63,245 bases of DNA from the NCBI RefSeq assembly GCF_025356155.1, contig NZ_JANXUQ010000214.1, positions 1 through 63,245 on the forward strand, read 5' to 3'. Below the pieces are notes generated by a model. That model was given only the letters and a program-made list of their open reading frames with translations, had not been told where the DNA came from and ran no database searches. This document shows, in pieces, positions 33,090 through 42,262 of the stretch. A program made the translations under genes and the position numbers. The DNA is from Rhodoferax sp. (GTDB lineage: Bacteria > Pseudomonadota > Gammaproteobacteria > Burkholderiales > Burkholderiaceae_C). Numbering within the stretch: position 1 is the stretch's first letter; each line of letters begins with the position of its first letter.

Positions 33090-35444
33090 TCAGGCCGCCA
33101 GCTGCATATCCCCGCCAACCATGATCTTGTCCAGCGCGCGGCCGACGATGGCCTCGTTGTCCAGTACGCGCATGCGACTGTTGCGCAGCATGGCCGAGAC
33201 CTCGCGCTCAGAGCGCACAAAGGCGTCAAAGCCATCACGGTTGGTGAACAACAACCGCGTGCGCATGGGGCTGACCCAGCTCAGGCGGCAGCGGATGTGG
33301 GTGCCTTGCTCAATGGACACATCGAACCACATGCCGCGTTTGAACGACTGGGCTTGCGCATCAAAGTTGTCTTGCGAACCAAATTGGCGTGCCGCGCGGC
33401 GCTCGTCCAGTTGCTGCATGGCCACCTGACCTTCGCGGTCTTCCAGCGCGGCTGACCCTGTGTCCAGGGGCATGGGCTGGGTCAAGCGGATGGCCAGCGT
33501 GTGCGTGGAGATCAGCCTGCGGGTGAAGGTGGCGCGGGGCTTGCCGTTCCACTCAATCGTGTCCAAGCCCACATTGAGGTGGCGCACCATGTCGGGCAGT
33601 ATGGCCACCAGCTCGCGCCGCTCATCGGCCGAAGTCTTGGGCTGGATGGACCAGATCAACTGCTCCATGGTCTTGGTGGCGTGGGCGTAGTTCTGCGCGC
33701 GGGTCGCCTCATCCATCCAGGCCCGTGCCATCACTTCGCGCCACTGCGTGGTCAGGAAGGGTAGCAAAAAAGGTGCAACAGCTTGTTGTGCAGACAACGC
33801 CTGGATGCGCTCATGGATCAACTCGTCGGCCTGCTCCAGCGCCTGCTCCCATGACTCGCCGCTGCGCTCTTGCTCGGCCACCGGCTCCACCCGAACCTGG
33901 GCCTGTTGCTCTGACTCGAATAAAAATTCGGTGAAGTCGCGCAGCAGGTCAACAAACAGCGCCAGGTCGTTTTCAAACTCGGTCAGCACGCGCTGCACGG
34001 TGTGCTCTATGCGCACGTACAAGGGGTCTTCTTCGCCCTTTTCGGGCGCCCAAGCGACGGATGCGCCGGCCAGCGTATCGACCAGACGCCGCGCAGGGTG
34101 CTGATCGGATAGAAAAAAGTCGCGGTCGATCATGGCCGCCTTGAGCACCGGGATCTGCAGGCGGCCGATGATGAATTTCATCTGGATCGGGATGGCCTGG
34201 TCGGCAAACACGAAGTCAAACACTTCGGCCAGCGCATCCACCGTGCCACGGTCCAGCTCGGGTGCATGGCGGATCTCGTCGCGGTCGCGCATCTGGCGCA
34301 GCACGTTGTGCTCGGCCATGTCCTGGCCTTCGTACCACTGCTTGGGTGCCCCAGCGGCGTGGGCGCTGGCACCCGCCTGCAATCCACCCAGGTAACCCAT
34401 CAGCGCCGGGCTGGCTTCTGCAAAATGCGGGCGGGTCTGGATTTCGCTGTCGGCCTCGCCCGGTGTTTGGCCCGTGCCACTGTGGACACTTCCACTGTGC
34501 GCGCCAGTGCTTTGTGCGCCAAACCCCATGCGCTGCAGGAACTGACGGGCGTGGGCCGCCACGGTGCGCCCCGCGTTGTCCAAAGACGACCAGGCAGAGC
34601 GCTGCCCGCCACTATCGTTAGACGTGAATGGCGCCCGAGAGGATTCAGGCCCACCCAAGGGCGCAGGCTGAGAGTTCAGAGGCATGCTGCCGGTGGTCCG
34701 GGGGCCCAGTGGCGCATGGGCACTGTTGCCATGTTTGATGCGCATGGCGCGCTCGGCCGACACACCGGCCCTGACCAGGGTGTCGTTCAACGCGGTGTAC
34801 AACGGTGTCAGATCCAGCCAGAAATTCGGGTCCAGCGACTGAACCAGATCCACGCTGGCTTGTGGATCGAGTTCACACTTGTCCCAGGCGGTGGCAAACG
34901 CCTTGAGCAGCACCATGGGTTGGAAGGGGTTGTCGTGGACGGAGCTTTTGTCGTGCCCAAATAACACGCTCAACCGCTGCGTGAGTGGCTCCAGCACGGC
35001 GTCGTAACGCACGGCAAAACGTTGCGCAATGCGGTCCAGCAGCAATACCCGCTCAACTTCGCCGACATCCAGCAAACTGAGACTCATGCCGCTGAGTGCG
35101 TCATCTGCCGTACTGGAACGCCCACTTTGCGCATGCTGGGGCAGGATAGTCGCCAGTTCTTCGGTCAAGCAGTCTGCCAGCGTTTGTTGGAAGCCCCGGT
35201 TGAACTGCTGCGCATATTTGCCCAGCAACAAATGGGCGGAACGCAGGTTTTGTCCTTGGCCCAGGCTGGGTTTGTCGTCCACCAGTTCCATGAGGCGGTT
35301 GCGCACCAGGTTCAGGTTCTTGGTTTCGTGCTCGGCAAAATAAGCCAGTGTCTGCGCGATCAGCATGCGCGACAGTCGAACCGCCGGATTCGGCGGCTCT
35401 GCGACAGTACGTCTGACGGGGGAAATCGATTGCTCGCGGTTCAC
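33090..35444 (-). CDS. DUF1631 family protein
   Basis: A 784-residue cytoplasmic protein covering the whole DUF1631 family, common in beta- and gammaproteobacteria. The N-terminal part has PAVRLSRMLIAQTLAYFA; the middle DRDFFLSDQHPARRLVDTLAGAS is a family hallmark, near acidic DPLYVRIEHTVQRVLTEFEND. The last 120 residues (GMWFDVSIEQ, HIRCRLSWVSPMRTRLLFTN) resemble a small beta-barrel like PilZ, without the classic RxxxR / D-x-SxxG motifs. Function unknown. Monocistronic and convergent with the phosphofructokinase gene across two repeats. Confidence 0.85.
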   Translation of the reverse strand: MNREQSISPVRRTVAEPPNPAVRLSRMLIAQTLAYFAEHETKNLNLVRNRLMELVDDKPSLGQGQNLRSAHLLLGKYAQQFNRGFQQTLADCLTEELATILPQHAQSGRSSTADDALSGMSLSLLDVGEVERVLLLDRIAQRFAVRYDAVLEPLTQRLSVLFGHDKSSVHDNPFQPMVLLKAFATAWDKCELDPQASVDLVQSLDPNFWLDLTPLYTALNDTLVRAGVSAERAMRIKHGNSAHAPLGPRTTGSMPLNSQPAPLGGPESSRAPFTSNDSGGQRSAWSSLDNAGRTVAAHARQFLQRMGFGAQSTGAHSGSVHSGTGQTPGEADSEIQTRPHFAEASPALMGYLGGLQAGASAHAAGAPKQWYEGQDMAEHNVLRQMRDRDEIRHAPELDRGTVDALAEVFDFVFADQAIPIQMKFIIGRLQIPVLKAAMIDRDFFLSDQHPARRLVDTLAGASVAWAPEKGEEDPLYVRIEHTVQRVLTEFENDLALFVDLLRDFTEFLFESEQQAQVRVEPVAEQERSGESWEQALEQADELIHERIQALSAQQAVAPFLLPFLTTQWREVMARAWMDEATRAQNYAHATKTMEQLIWSIQPKTSADERRELVAILPDMVRHLNVGLDTIEWNGKPRATFTRRLISTHTLAIRLTQPMPLDTGSAALEDREGQVAMQQLDERRAARQFGSQDNFDAQAQSFKRGMWFDVSIEQGTHIRCRLSWVSPMRTRLLFTNRDGFDAFVRSEREVSAMLRNSRMRVLDNEAIVGRALDKIMVGGDMQLAA

Positions 35445-35639
35445 GGTGCGGTCTGTCTGGCGACAAAAAAGGGCCCGCGCGCGCGGACTGTGGGGAAAAA
35501 ACGAAGACTAGCTAAGGATTGTGGTTCATTTCTCTTTCGAGTCGAACCGCGTGAGCCGCATCTGCCGCTATTCAGTCAAGATTGGCATGCCAAAAAAGTA
35601 ACGAGGTGTAACGAATTGGTCAGGAAGGCGCTAAAAATG

Positions 35640-36197
35640 TCAAACCAGCAGCCGCGACGACTTGGGAACGTGGGCGATCAGGAACTCCATCTGATCCGCC
35701 AGGATGCGCCGGTTGCGCAATATGAAATCTTCCCACAGGCTGGGAACATAGGGCGCGTAGAGCAAAGGCATGTGCGCCTGCTCGGGGGTGCGGTGGCTTT
35801 TGCGGTGATTGCAAGGTTTGCAGGCAGTGACGACGTTCATCCAGGTGTCCACGCCTTTTTGCGCAAACGGGATGATGTGTTCGCGCGTCAGGTCGTGTTC
35901 GTGGAACCGCTGGCCGCAGTACGCACACACATTGCGATCACGGTCGAACAATTTGCCATTGGTCAGGCCGGGGCGCAGGTTGAAGGGGTTGATATTGGGT
36001 ACACCACGGGTGCCAATGATGCTGTTGACCCGGATGATGGATTGCAGGCCCGTAACCGCGTTATGGCCGCCATGGAATACCGCCACTTCGCCGCCCGACT
36101 CCCAACGCACTTCGCCAGATGCGTAGTGGATGACCGCCTGTTCCAGCGATATCCATGACTGCGGCAGCCCCTGGGCCGACAATTTCAAGACTTTCAA
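35640..36197 (-). CDS. HNH endonuclease
   Basis: A 185-residue nuclease-fold protein. The zinc-binding CAYCG and CKPCNHRK pairs frame the beta-beta-alpha HNH motif LTREHIIPFAQKGVDTWMN, with VVTACKPCNH supplying the central Asn/His. The N-terminal part (VIHYASGEVRW, RGVPNINPFNL) matches the widespread bacterial HNH family often annotated near core genes, whose biological role is unclear. It is divergent from ribF. There are no restriction-methylation partners nearby, so it is not part of a visible defence island. Confidence 0.85.
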   Translation of the reverse strand: MKVLKLSAQGLPQSWISLEQAVIHYASGEVRWESGGEVAVFHGGHNAVTGLQSIIRVNSIIGTRGVPNINPFNLRPGLTNGKLFDRDRNVCAYCGQRFHEHDLTREHIIPFAQKGVDTWMNVVTACKPCNHRKSHRTPEQAHMPLLYAPYVPSLWEDFILRNRRILADQMEFLIAHVPKSSRLLV

Positions 36198-36363
36198 AAC
36201 ACGCCCTCCTGAAACATTGCGGGACAGACCGCAGTTACTTGACGCGAACCAGCTCTGTCCTCAACACTACAGATCTGCGGAACAGGCTGCAACATCGGGG
36301 CAAAAAAAGCTAGCTTGGCTGCTGCGTCACAATATACCCTGTTTCTGTGACACATTGGCTTCA

Positions 36364-36384
36364 GGCGCTAGAACCCCTAGCGCC
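36364..36384. repeat. Inverted repeat in the ribF leader
   Basis: GGCGCTAG and CTAGCGCC flank AACCC, and TGCTATCAAAAAGATAACA follows up to the ribF start. It is a likely diverged family-2 element, or an mRNA hairpin that could control ribF. Confidence 0.4.
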
Positions 36385-36411
36385 GCGTGCTATCAAAAAG
36401 ATAACAAATTC

Positions 36412-37470
36412 ATGAAGGTTTTTCGCGGTTTCAACCATCCAGGTGTGGCACCAGCCTGTGCGCTCACGATTGGAAATTTCGACGGCGTGCACCGCGGTCA
36501 CCAGGCCATGCTGGCGCTGCTCAAAAGTGAGGCCCAGCAGCGTAGTGTGCCAAGCTGCGTATTGACCTTCGAGCCCCACCCGCGCGACTTCTTCGCTGCC
36601 CAATTCAAAAAACCGGAGCTGGCCCCCGCACGGGTGGGCACGCTGCGTGACAAGCTGGATGATTTAGCCAAATGCGGCGTGGACCAGACCATCGTGCTGT
36701 CCTTTGATGGCAAGCTCGCAGCGCAGTCACCACAAACTTTTGTCGACACAGTCCTGATCCAGGGCCTGGGTGCGCGCTACGTGCTGGTGGGTGACGACTT
36801 CCGCTTTGGCGCGCAGCGCGCTGGCGACTATGCTTTTCTGGATGCGGCGGGCGACACACAAGGCTTCGATGTAGCCCGCATGAATTCGTATGAGATTTCT
36901 TACCCCCACGCTCGGCACTCCGTGTCCTCGCTGCCCCCCGAGGGGGCGCAAGCCGCCTCGGGGCGGCCCAGCGGCGACTTCCATGGCCTGCGCGTCTCCA
37001 GCTCGGCCGTGCGCGATGCATTGGGCCAAGGCCGCATGCAGGACGCAGCGCGCCTGTTGGGTCGACCGTATTGCATATCCGGCCACGTGGTGCACGGTCG
37101 CAAGCTGGGCCGCACGCTGGGTTTCAAGACGCTGAACCTGCGATTTGCACACTGGAAGCCGGCTGCAAGCGGCATCTTCGCGGTGCTAGTGCATGGCCTG
37201 GGTGACAGGCCAACGCAAGGTGTCGCCAACCTGGGCGTGCGCCCCTCGCTGGACCCAACGGATGTGAACGGCGGACGTGTGCTGCTGGAGACCCACTGCC
37301 TGGATTGGCCCGCCGCGTTAGGCCCCGAGGGGGCCTACGGTAAAATCATTCGCGTGGAACTGCTGCACAAACTACACGACGAGCTGAAATACGACAGCCT
37401 GGACGCCCTGACCAAGGGTATCAACCAGGACTGCGACGACGCACGGGCCTGGTTCGCAGCCCGAATTTGA
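36412..37470 (+). CDS. ribF: Bifunctional riboflavin kinase / FAD synthetase
   Basis: A 352-residue enzyme making FMN and FAD from riboflavin. The N-terminal adenylyltransferase domain has LTIGNFDGVHRGHQAML and FEPHPRDFF and GDDFRFGAQRAGD; the C-terminal kinase domain has YCISGHVVHGRKLGRTLGFKTLNL and GVANLGVRPS. Residues about 163-189 (YPHARHSVSSLPPEGAQAAS and following) are a translated family-3 repeat between MNSYE and DFHGLRVSSSAVRDAL, an in-frame insertion near the domain junction that leaves all motifs intact. The upstream frame is open back to 36130, but ATG 36412 starts the homology. Next to ileS and lspA, the usual ribF-ileS-lspA order. Confidence 0.93.
   Translation: MKVFRGFNHPGVAPACALTIGNFDGVHRGHQAMLALLKSEAQQRSVPSCVLTFEPHPRDFFAAQFKKPELAPARVGTLRDKLDDLAKCGVDQTIVLSFDGKLAAQSPQTFVDTVLIQGLGARYVLVGDDFRFGAQRAGDYAFLDAAGDTQGFDVARMNSYEISYPHARHSVSSLPPEGAQAASGRPSGDFHGLRVSSSAVRDALGQGRMQDAARLLGRPYCISGHVVHGRKLGRTLGFKTLNLRFAHWKPAASGIFAVLVHGLGDRPTQGVANLGVRPSLDPTDVNGGRVLLETHCLDWPAALGPEGAYGKIIRVELLHKLHDELKYDSLDALTKGINQDCDDARAWFAARI
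36902..36978 (+). repeat. Family-3 GC-rich element, in frame inside ribF
   Basis: ACCCCCACGCTCGGCAC, CTGCCCCCCGAGGGGGCGC and GCCTCGGGGCGGCCC line up with the copies at 33003 and 40521. It adds about 26 codons to ribF without a stop or frame change. Confidence 0.7.
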
Positions 37471-37603
37471 CCGGGCCGACCAGCCGGTCAGCGACGCACT
37501 TTGCCCCGCGTCACCTCTTCCCACAGAGAGTTTCGACTTTGCGCCCGACACCCGGCCTGGTGACGGCAAGGCCCCACACGATTTTCTAGATTGAGCAAGC
37601 CAC

Positions 37604-40515
37604 ATGACTGACTCCACCCCAACATCCGTTGACTACCGCGGCACCCTGAACCTGCCGGACACGCCCTTCCCCATGCGCGGCGACCTGCCCAAGCGCGAGC
37701 CGGGCTGGGTCAAGACCTGGAACGAGGAAGGCCTCTACAAGCGCCTGCGCGACGCCCGCGTTGGTGCGCCATTGTTTGTGCTGCACGACGGCCCGCCCTA
37801 TGCCAATGGCAAATTGCACATCGGCCATGCGCTGAACAAAGTGCTCAAGGACATGATCGTCAAGTCCAAGCAATTGGGCGGCTTTGACGCGCAATACATC
37901 CCCGGCTGGGATTGCCACGGCCTGCCGATCGAAAACGCCATCGAGAAGCTACACGGCCGCAAACTGTCAAGAGACGACATGCAGGCCAAGAGCCGCGCCT
38001 ACGCCACCGAACAAATCGACCAACAGCGCGAAGATTTCAAACGCCTGGCGTGCTGGGTGACTGGGAGCGCCCCTACCGCACGATGGACCCCGCCAACGAG
38101 GCTGGTGAGATCCGTGCGTTTAAACGTGTCATCGAGCGCGGCTTTGTCTACCGCGGCCTGAAACCGGTGTACTGGTGTTTTGATTGCGGATCAAGCTTGG
38201 CCGAGTTCGAAATCGAATACGCCGACAAGAAGAGCGACACGCTGGACGTGGCCTTTGAAGCCGCCGACAAACAAGCGCTGGCCGCAGCCTTTGGTTTGAG
38301 CACCCTGCCCGCCAATCCCGCGTCGGCCTTCATCGTCATCTGGACCACAACCGCGTGGACCATCCCCGCCAACCAGGCGCTCAACGCCCATCCCGAGCTG
38401 ACCTATGCGCTGGTGGACACACCGCGCGGCCTGCTGGTATTGGCAGAAGGCCTGGTCGACAAATGCTTGGAGCGTTTTGGCACGACCGGAACTGTTGTCG
38501 CCACGACCAAGGGCGAGAAGCTCGGCGGCCTGCAGTTCAAACACCCGCTGTACGACGTGGACGCTGGCTACCAACGCCTGGCACCCGTCTATCTGGCCGA
38601 CTATGTCAGCGATTCCGACGGCACCGGCATCGTGCACTCGTCGCCCGCCTACGGCGTGGATGACTTCAACAGCTGCGTGGCCCATGGCCTGAAGTATGAC
38701 GACATCCTCAACCCCGTGCAGGGCAATGGCCAGTATGCGGCCGAGCAGCCCCTGTTTGGCGGCCTGAACATCTGGAAGGCCTGCCCCATCATCATCAACA
38801 CACTGCGCGACGCCGGCCGCCTGATGGCCACGCAACCCATCCAGCACAGCTACCCGCACTGCTGGCGCCACAAGACGCCGGTCATCTACCGGGCAGCAGC
38901 CCAGTGGTTTATCCGCATGGATGACGCGGACGGTGAAGGCCGCACCGGTGCGGCGGGCGTATTCACCACGGACAAGGCGCCCAAAACACTGCGCCAGCTG
39001 GCGCTGGACGCCATCGAACAAACCCAGTTCTACCCCGAGAACGGAAAGGGCCGCCTGCGCGACATGATCGCCAACCGGCCCGACTGGTGCATCAGCCGCC
39101 AGCGCAGTTGGGGGGTGCCCGTGCCCTTCTTTTTGCACAAGGACAGCGGCGAACTGCATCCCAACACCATGGCCATCCTGGACCAGGCGGCGGACATCGT
39201 GGAAAAAGGCGGCATCGAAGCATGGAGCCGCGTGACGGTTGACGAAATCCTCGGTGCGGCGGACGCTCCGAACTACACAAAAAGCACCGACATTCTGGAG
39301 GTTTGGTTTGACTCCGGCTCTACATTCCAGCACGTGCTGCGCGGCAGCCACAAAGACGCATACGCACGTCCACCCTTCCATACGGAGGGCCCCGAGGCCG
39401 ACCTGTACCTAGAAGGGCACGACCAGCACCGCGGCTGGTTCCACAGCTCGCTGCTGTTGGGCTGCGCGCTGTACGACCGCGCACCGTATCGAGGCATCCT
39501 GACCCATGGCTTCAACGTGGACGGACAAGGGCGAAAAATGAGCAAGTCCCTCGGCAACGTTATCGAGATTGCTACGTTTACCAAAGACCCTGGCGCGGAA
39601 ATCGCCCGACTGTGGGTTGCGTCCACGGACTACTCGGGTGACCCGCCTATGGACAAGAAGGTCATCGCACGCGTGACCGACACCTACCGCCGAATTCGCA
39701 ACACCTTGAAGTTCCTGCTCGCCAACGTCAGCGACTTCGACCCGGCCAAGGACGCCGTGCCGCTGGAAAAGATGCTGGAGATCGACCGCTATGCGCTCTC
39801 CCGCGCGGCACAGTTGCAGGCCGACATCCTGGCGCACTTCAACGTCTACGAATTCCACCCTGTGGTCTCCAAGCTGCAAATCTATTGCAGCGAAGACCTT
39901 GGCGCGTTCTACCTCGACATCCTGAAAGATCGGCTGTACACCACCGCGGCCAACAGCCATGCCCGCCGCTCGGCACAAACCGCGCTGTGGCAAATCACCC
40001 AGGCCATGCTGCGCTGGATGGCGCCCTTCCTCAGCTTCACCGCAGAAGAAGCTTGGGCCGTGCTGGGCACCGAAGGCAAGACACCCGAAGCAACCAAGGC
40101 GTCCATCTTCCTGGACGGCTATGTCGAGTTTGCAGCACCTGACACGGCACTGCTGGCCAAATGGAGCCGTATCCGCGAGATCCGCGAAGCCGTGAACAAG
40201 GACATCGAAACACTCCGCGAAGACGGCCAAGTGGGCTCCTCGCTGCAAGCCAATGTGGCGCTGACGGTGAATGGCGCTGACCACGCACTTTTGTCCAGTC
40301 TGGGCGATGACTTGAAGTTCGTGTTCATTACGTCCGCTATTGATTTGATAGCTGGTGCCGCAATGTCTTCGAGGGCTAGCGCCTCAAAAGCTGTAAAGTG
40401 TGAGCGCTGCTGGCACTACCGCGACGATGTGGGCGCTGACGCTACCCACCCCACACTGTGCGGCCGATGCACCAGCAACTTGTATGGTGCGGGCGAAGCC
40501 CGGGTATTCGCATGA
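37604..40515 (+). pseudogene. ileS: Isoleucyl-tRNA synthetase with single-base frameshift
   Basis: The gene reads as two overlapping frames. The first, from ATG 37604, has [15 protein letters not shown] and the HIGH motif in [14 protein letters not shown]; it fails after EDFKRLACW. The second continues correctly with [20 protein letters not shown] and carries editing-domain sequence, [10 protein letters not shown] (KMSKS) and the C-terminal zinc site [12 protein letters not shown] ... LCGRC. Family sequence expects RLGVLGDW, so one G is missing from the GG at 38047-38048. Corrected, the product would be about 970 residues and otherwise intact. IleS is essential and no second copy is here, so a sequencing or assembly error is likelier than true loss. 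A family-2 repeat lies in frame before the zinc site. Confidence 0.9.
40334..40383 (-). repeat. Family-2 dispersed repeat, in frame in ileS
   Basis: On the minus strand GGCGCTAGCCCTCG is followed by 18 nt and CAGCTATCAAATCAATAGCGG. Read on the ileS strand it encodes [18 protein letters not shown], lying just ahead of the C-terminal zinc-binding segment KCERCWHYR. Confidence 0.65.
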
Positions 40516-40520
40516 ACGCA

Positions 40521-40600
40521 TACCCCCACGCTCATCACTACGTGTATTCGCTGCCACCCGTGGGGGCTCACGCCTCCCTTGGGGCGGCTCGACGGGAGGC
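40521..40600 (+). repeat. Family-3 GC-rich element in the ileS-lspA spacer
   Basis: It starts ACCCCCACGCTCATCAC, has CTGCCACCCGTGGGGGC and ends TTGGGGCGGCTCGACGGGAGG. Its last bases, GGGAGG (40594-40599), lie 4 nt before the lspA ATG at 40604, so the element appears to supply the ribosome-binding site. Confidence 0.65.
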
Positions 40601-40603
40601 ATG

Positions 40604-41119
40604 ATGCCACGCGCTACAAAATCATCCACCGGCAGCCTGCTGCAATGGCTGGGCCTGGCATTCATCGTGGTGCTGGCCGACCAGTTCACCAAAGTGCTGA
40701 TCGTCGGCTACTACCACTTGGGCGACAGCACGCCAGTCACCAGCTTTTTCAACATCGTGCGCTTGCACAACCCCGGCGCTGCCTTTTCCTTCCTGGCGGG
40801 AGAGTCCGGCTGGCAACGCTGGTTCTTCACAGCGCTAGGCTGTGTGGCGGCTGGCGTGATCATCTGGATGCTCAAATCCCACCCAGGGCAGAAGCTGTTC
40901 AGCTTCGCCATGGCCTGCATCCTGGGCGGTGCGGTTGGCAATGTGATTGACCGCGTAGTACACGGCTACGTGGTCGACTTCCTGGACTTCCACTGGAGCT
41001 GGCTAAGCCCCATCTTCGGCGGTGGTCACTTCCCGGCCTTCAACGTGGCTGACAGTGCAATCACCATCGGCGCGACCTGCTTGATCCTGGACGAACTGCT
41101 GCGCGTAAGAAAGAGTTAG
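40604..41119 (+). CDS. lspA: Lipoprotein signal peptidase
   Basis: A 171-residue inner-membrane aspartic protease (signal peptidase II) that cuts prolipoproteins after lipid modification. Four hydrophobic helices are visible ([55 protein letters not shown]). The catalytic Asp residues lie in [18 protein letters not shown] (about 114) and [12 protein letters not shown] (about 148). ATG 40604 is preferred over 40601, because GGGAGG sits 4 nt before it rather than 1 nt. It follows ileS after 88 bp filled by a family-3 repeat; the lipoproteins encoded in this window would be its substrates. Confidence 0.95.
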   Translation: MPRATKSSTGSLLQWLGLAFIVVLADQFTKVLIVGYYHLGDSTPVTSFFNIVRLHNPGAAFSFLAGESGWQRWFFTALGCVAAGVIIWMLKSHPGQKLFSFAMACILGGAVGNVIDRVVHGYVVDFLDFHWSWLSPIFGGGHFPAFNVADSAITIGATCLILDELLRVRKS

Positions 41120-41164
41120 TCCGAAGAGGCGGGGTTACTCTTTAATGCCGCCCACCACCAAAGA

Positions 41165-41259
41165 GGCCAGCGGGCCGGGTGCGTGAAATAGCGAGGTAAA
41201 GGAGGAGGCCCTACAGGGCCGGGGGACACGAGCCATTTCATGCATCCGGCCCGCTGGCC
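41165..41259. repeat. Modular hairpin element, copy E3
   Basis: Arms GGCCAGCGGGCCGGGTG... (41165-41189) and their complement (41235-41259) pair over 25 positions. Both mismatches would be G-U pairs in a plus-strand RNA, so that RNA pairs completely. The interior, 41190-41234, is the conserved core: GAGGTAAAGGAGGA, GGCCC-TACA-GGGCC, GGGGGACACGA. It lies between the convergent lspA and outer-membrane protein genes. Confidence 0.75.
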
Positions 41260-41300
41260 GCGCCGCGCTGCGCCAAGCCACGCAGCGCAACGTTCAGAGC

Positions 41301-42221
41301 CTAGAACAAGAAGCCAGCAGAAAACACCTGCTCACTCATCCAGATATTCTGATCCGCCGTACCCTTGTACACCGGCACATTCTTCAGTGCACCATACGCA
41401 AGCTTTTGCGTCAACTCGACATACACCGTCTTGTAGACCCGGTAGCGCAAACCCACTTCCACACCGGCCGTCCAACCATTGATCTGCCACCAGTCCTTGC
41501 TGGACGAGCAGCACACGTTTTCATTCTTGGGCCCCACCTCGTTGGCATTACCCAAAATCGTGTTGTCGGCGTGCGGCAGCAAGATGCCGGCCCCAGCGCG
41601 GCTGATCAGTTGCAAATCACCCGGCTGTTGCTCCGGTCCATGCAAATGCTGCAACCACACGCCATTGAGCATGATGTGGTTCAAGCCGTTGTGCAGCGTG
41701 TAATTGAAGTTCTGCGCATTCAGAACCATGTTGCCGCTGGTGGGCTGGTTGTTGATGGTGCCGCTCACCGAAGCAGTCTGGTTGAGGTCGGTGTTGTACT
41801 TGCTGTGGTCCAGCGAAAACTCGATGGCAAACGTCTTCTCGGGGTTCATAAACTTGCCAACCCGCACATTCTCCTGCGGGTTGGTTAGGTCCAGCTTGAA
41901 CAAGGAACTGAAGGTATCCGCAAAGCTCGACGGAAAGTCGCTCGCGGCGGCCTGGTTCACCGTGAAATCATTGCCCAGGCTGGGCTGCGAGACGTGGATG
42001 TTGGACGGAGAATACTGCTGGCGGCTATAGCCCCACGAGAAATACCAGTTGCCGTCTTCCTTCAGGGCGCGCTCGATATTGGCCCGCTCGGCATTTTGCG
42101 GTGAGACACTGGCCGGGCTTGCAATGGGTGCCACCGGCTGGGTTTGCGCCAGCACCAGAGAACAAGGCAATACGGCAAGGACCGCGGCGGAAAGAAAACG
42201 CTGTGTGAATCGTGTGTTCAT
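41301..42221 (-). CDS. Predicted outer-membrane beta-barrel protein
   Basis: A 306-residue exported protein: signal FLSAAVLAVLPCSLVLAQ, then alternating hydrophobic/polar segments (WYFSWGYSRQQYSPSNIHV, NVRVGKFMNPEKTFAIEF, VGLRYRVYKTVYVEL) and a terminal Phe (FSAGFLF), the outer-membrane barrel hallmark. WYFSWGYSRQQYSPS and ENVRVGKFM resemble an uncharacterised outer-membrane family I have seen in spirochaetes and Bacteroidetes as well; the resemblance is from memory and not checked. Function unknown, possibly a porin or lipid-related enzyme. It is downstream of, and 41 bp from, the quinone oxidoreductase gene. The start at 42221 gives a clean signal peptide. Confidence 0.65.
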   Translation of the reverse strand: MNTRFTQRFLSAAVLAVLPCSLVLAQTQPVAPIASPASVSPQNAERANIERALKEDGNWYFSWGYSRQQYSPSNIHVSQPSLGNDFTVNQAAASDFPSSFADTFSSLFKLDLTNPQENVRVGKFMNPEKTFAIEFSLDHSKYNTDLNQTASVSGTINNQPTSGNMVLNAQNFNYTLHNGLNHIMLNGVWLQHLHGPEQQPGDLQLISRAGAGILLPHADNTILGNANEVGPKNENVCCSSSKDWWQINGWTAGVEVGLRYRVYKTVYVELTQKLAYGALKNVPVYKGTADQNIWMSEQVFSAGFLF

Positions 42222-42262
42222 GGAGTGCTGTTCAGGGAATACGCCAATTGTATTGGCCCAAC

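Noticed and set aside
35640..36197. HNH endonuclease as part of a defence island or intron
   Set aside because: No methylase, toxin, integrase or intron features are near; it looks like a lone housekeeping-type HNH gene.
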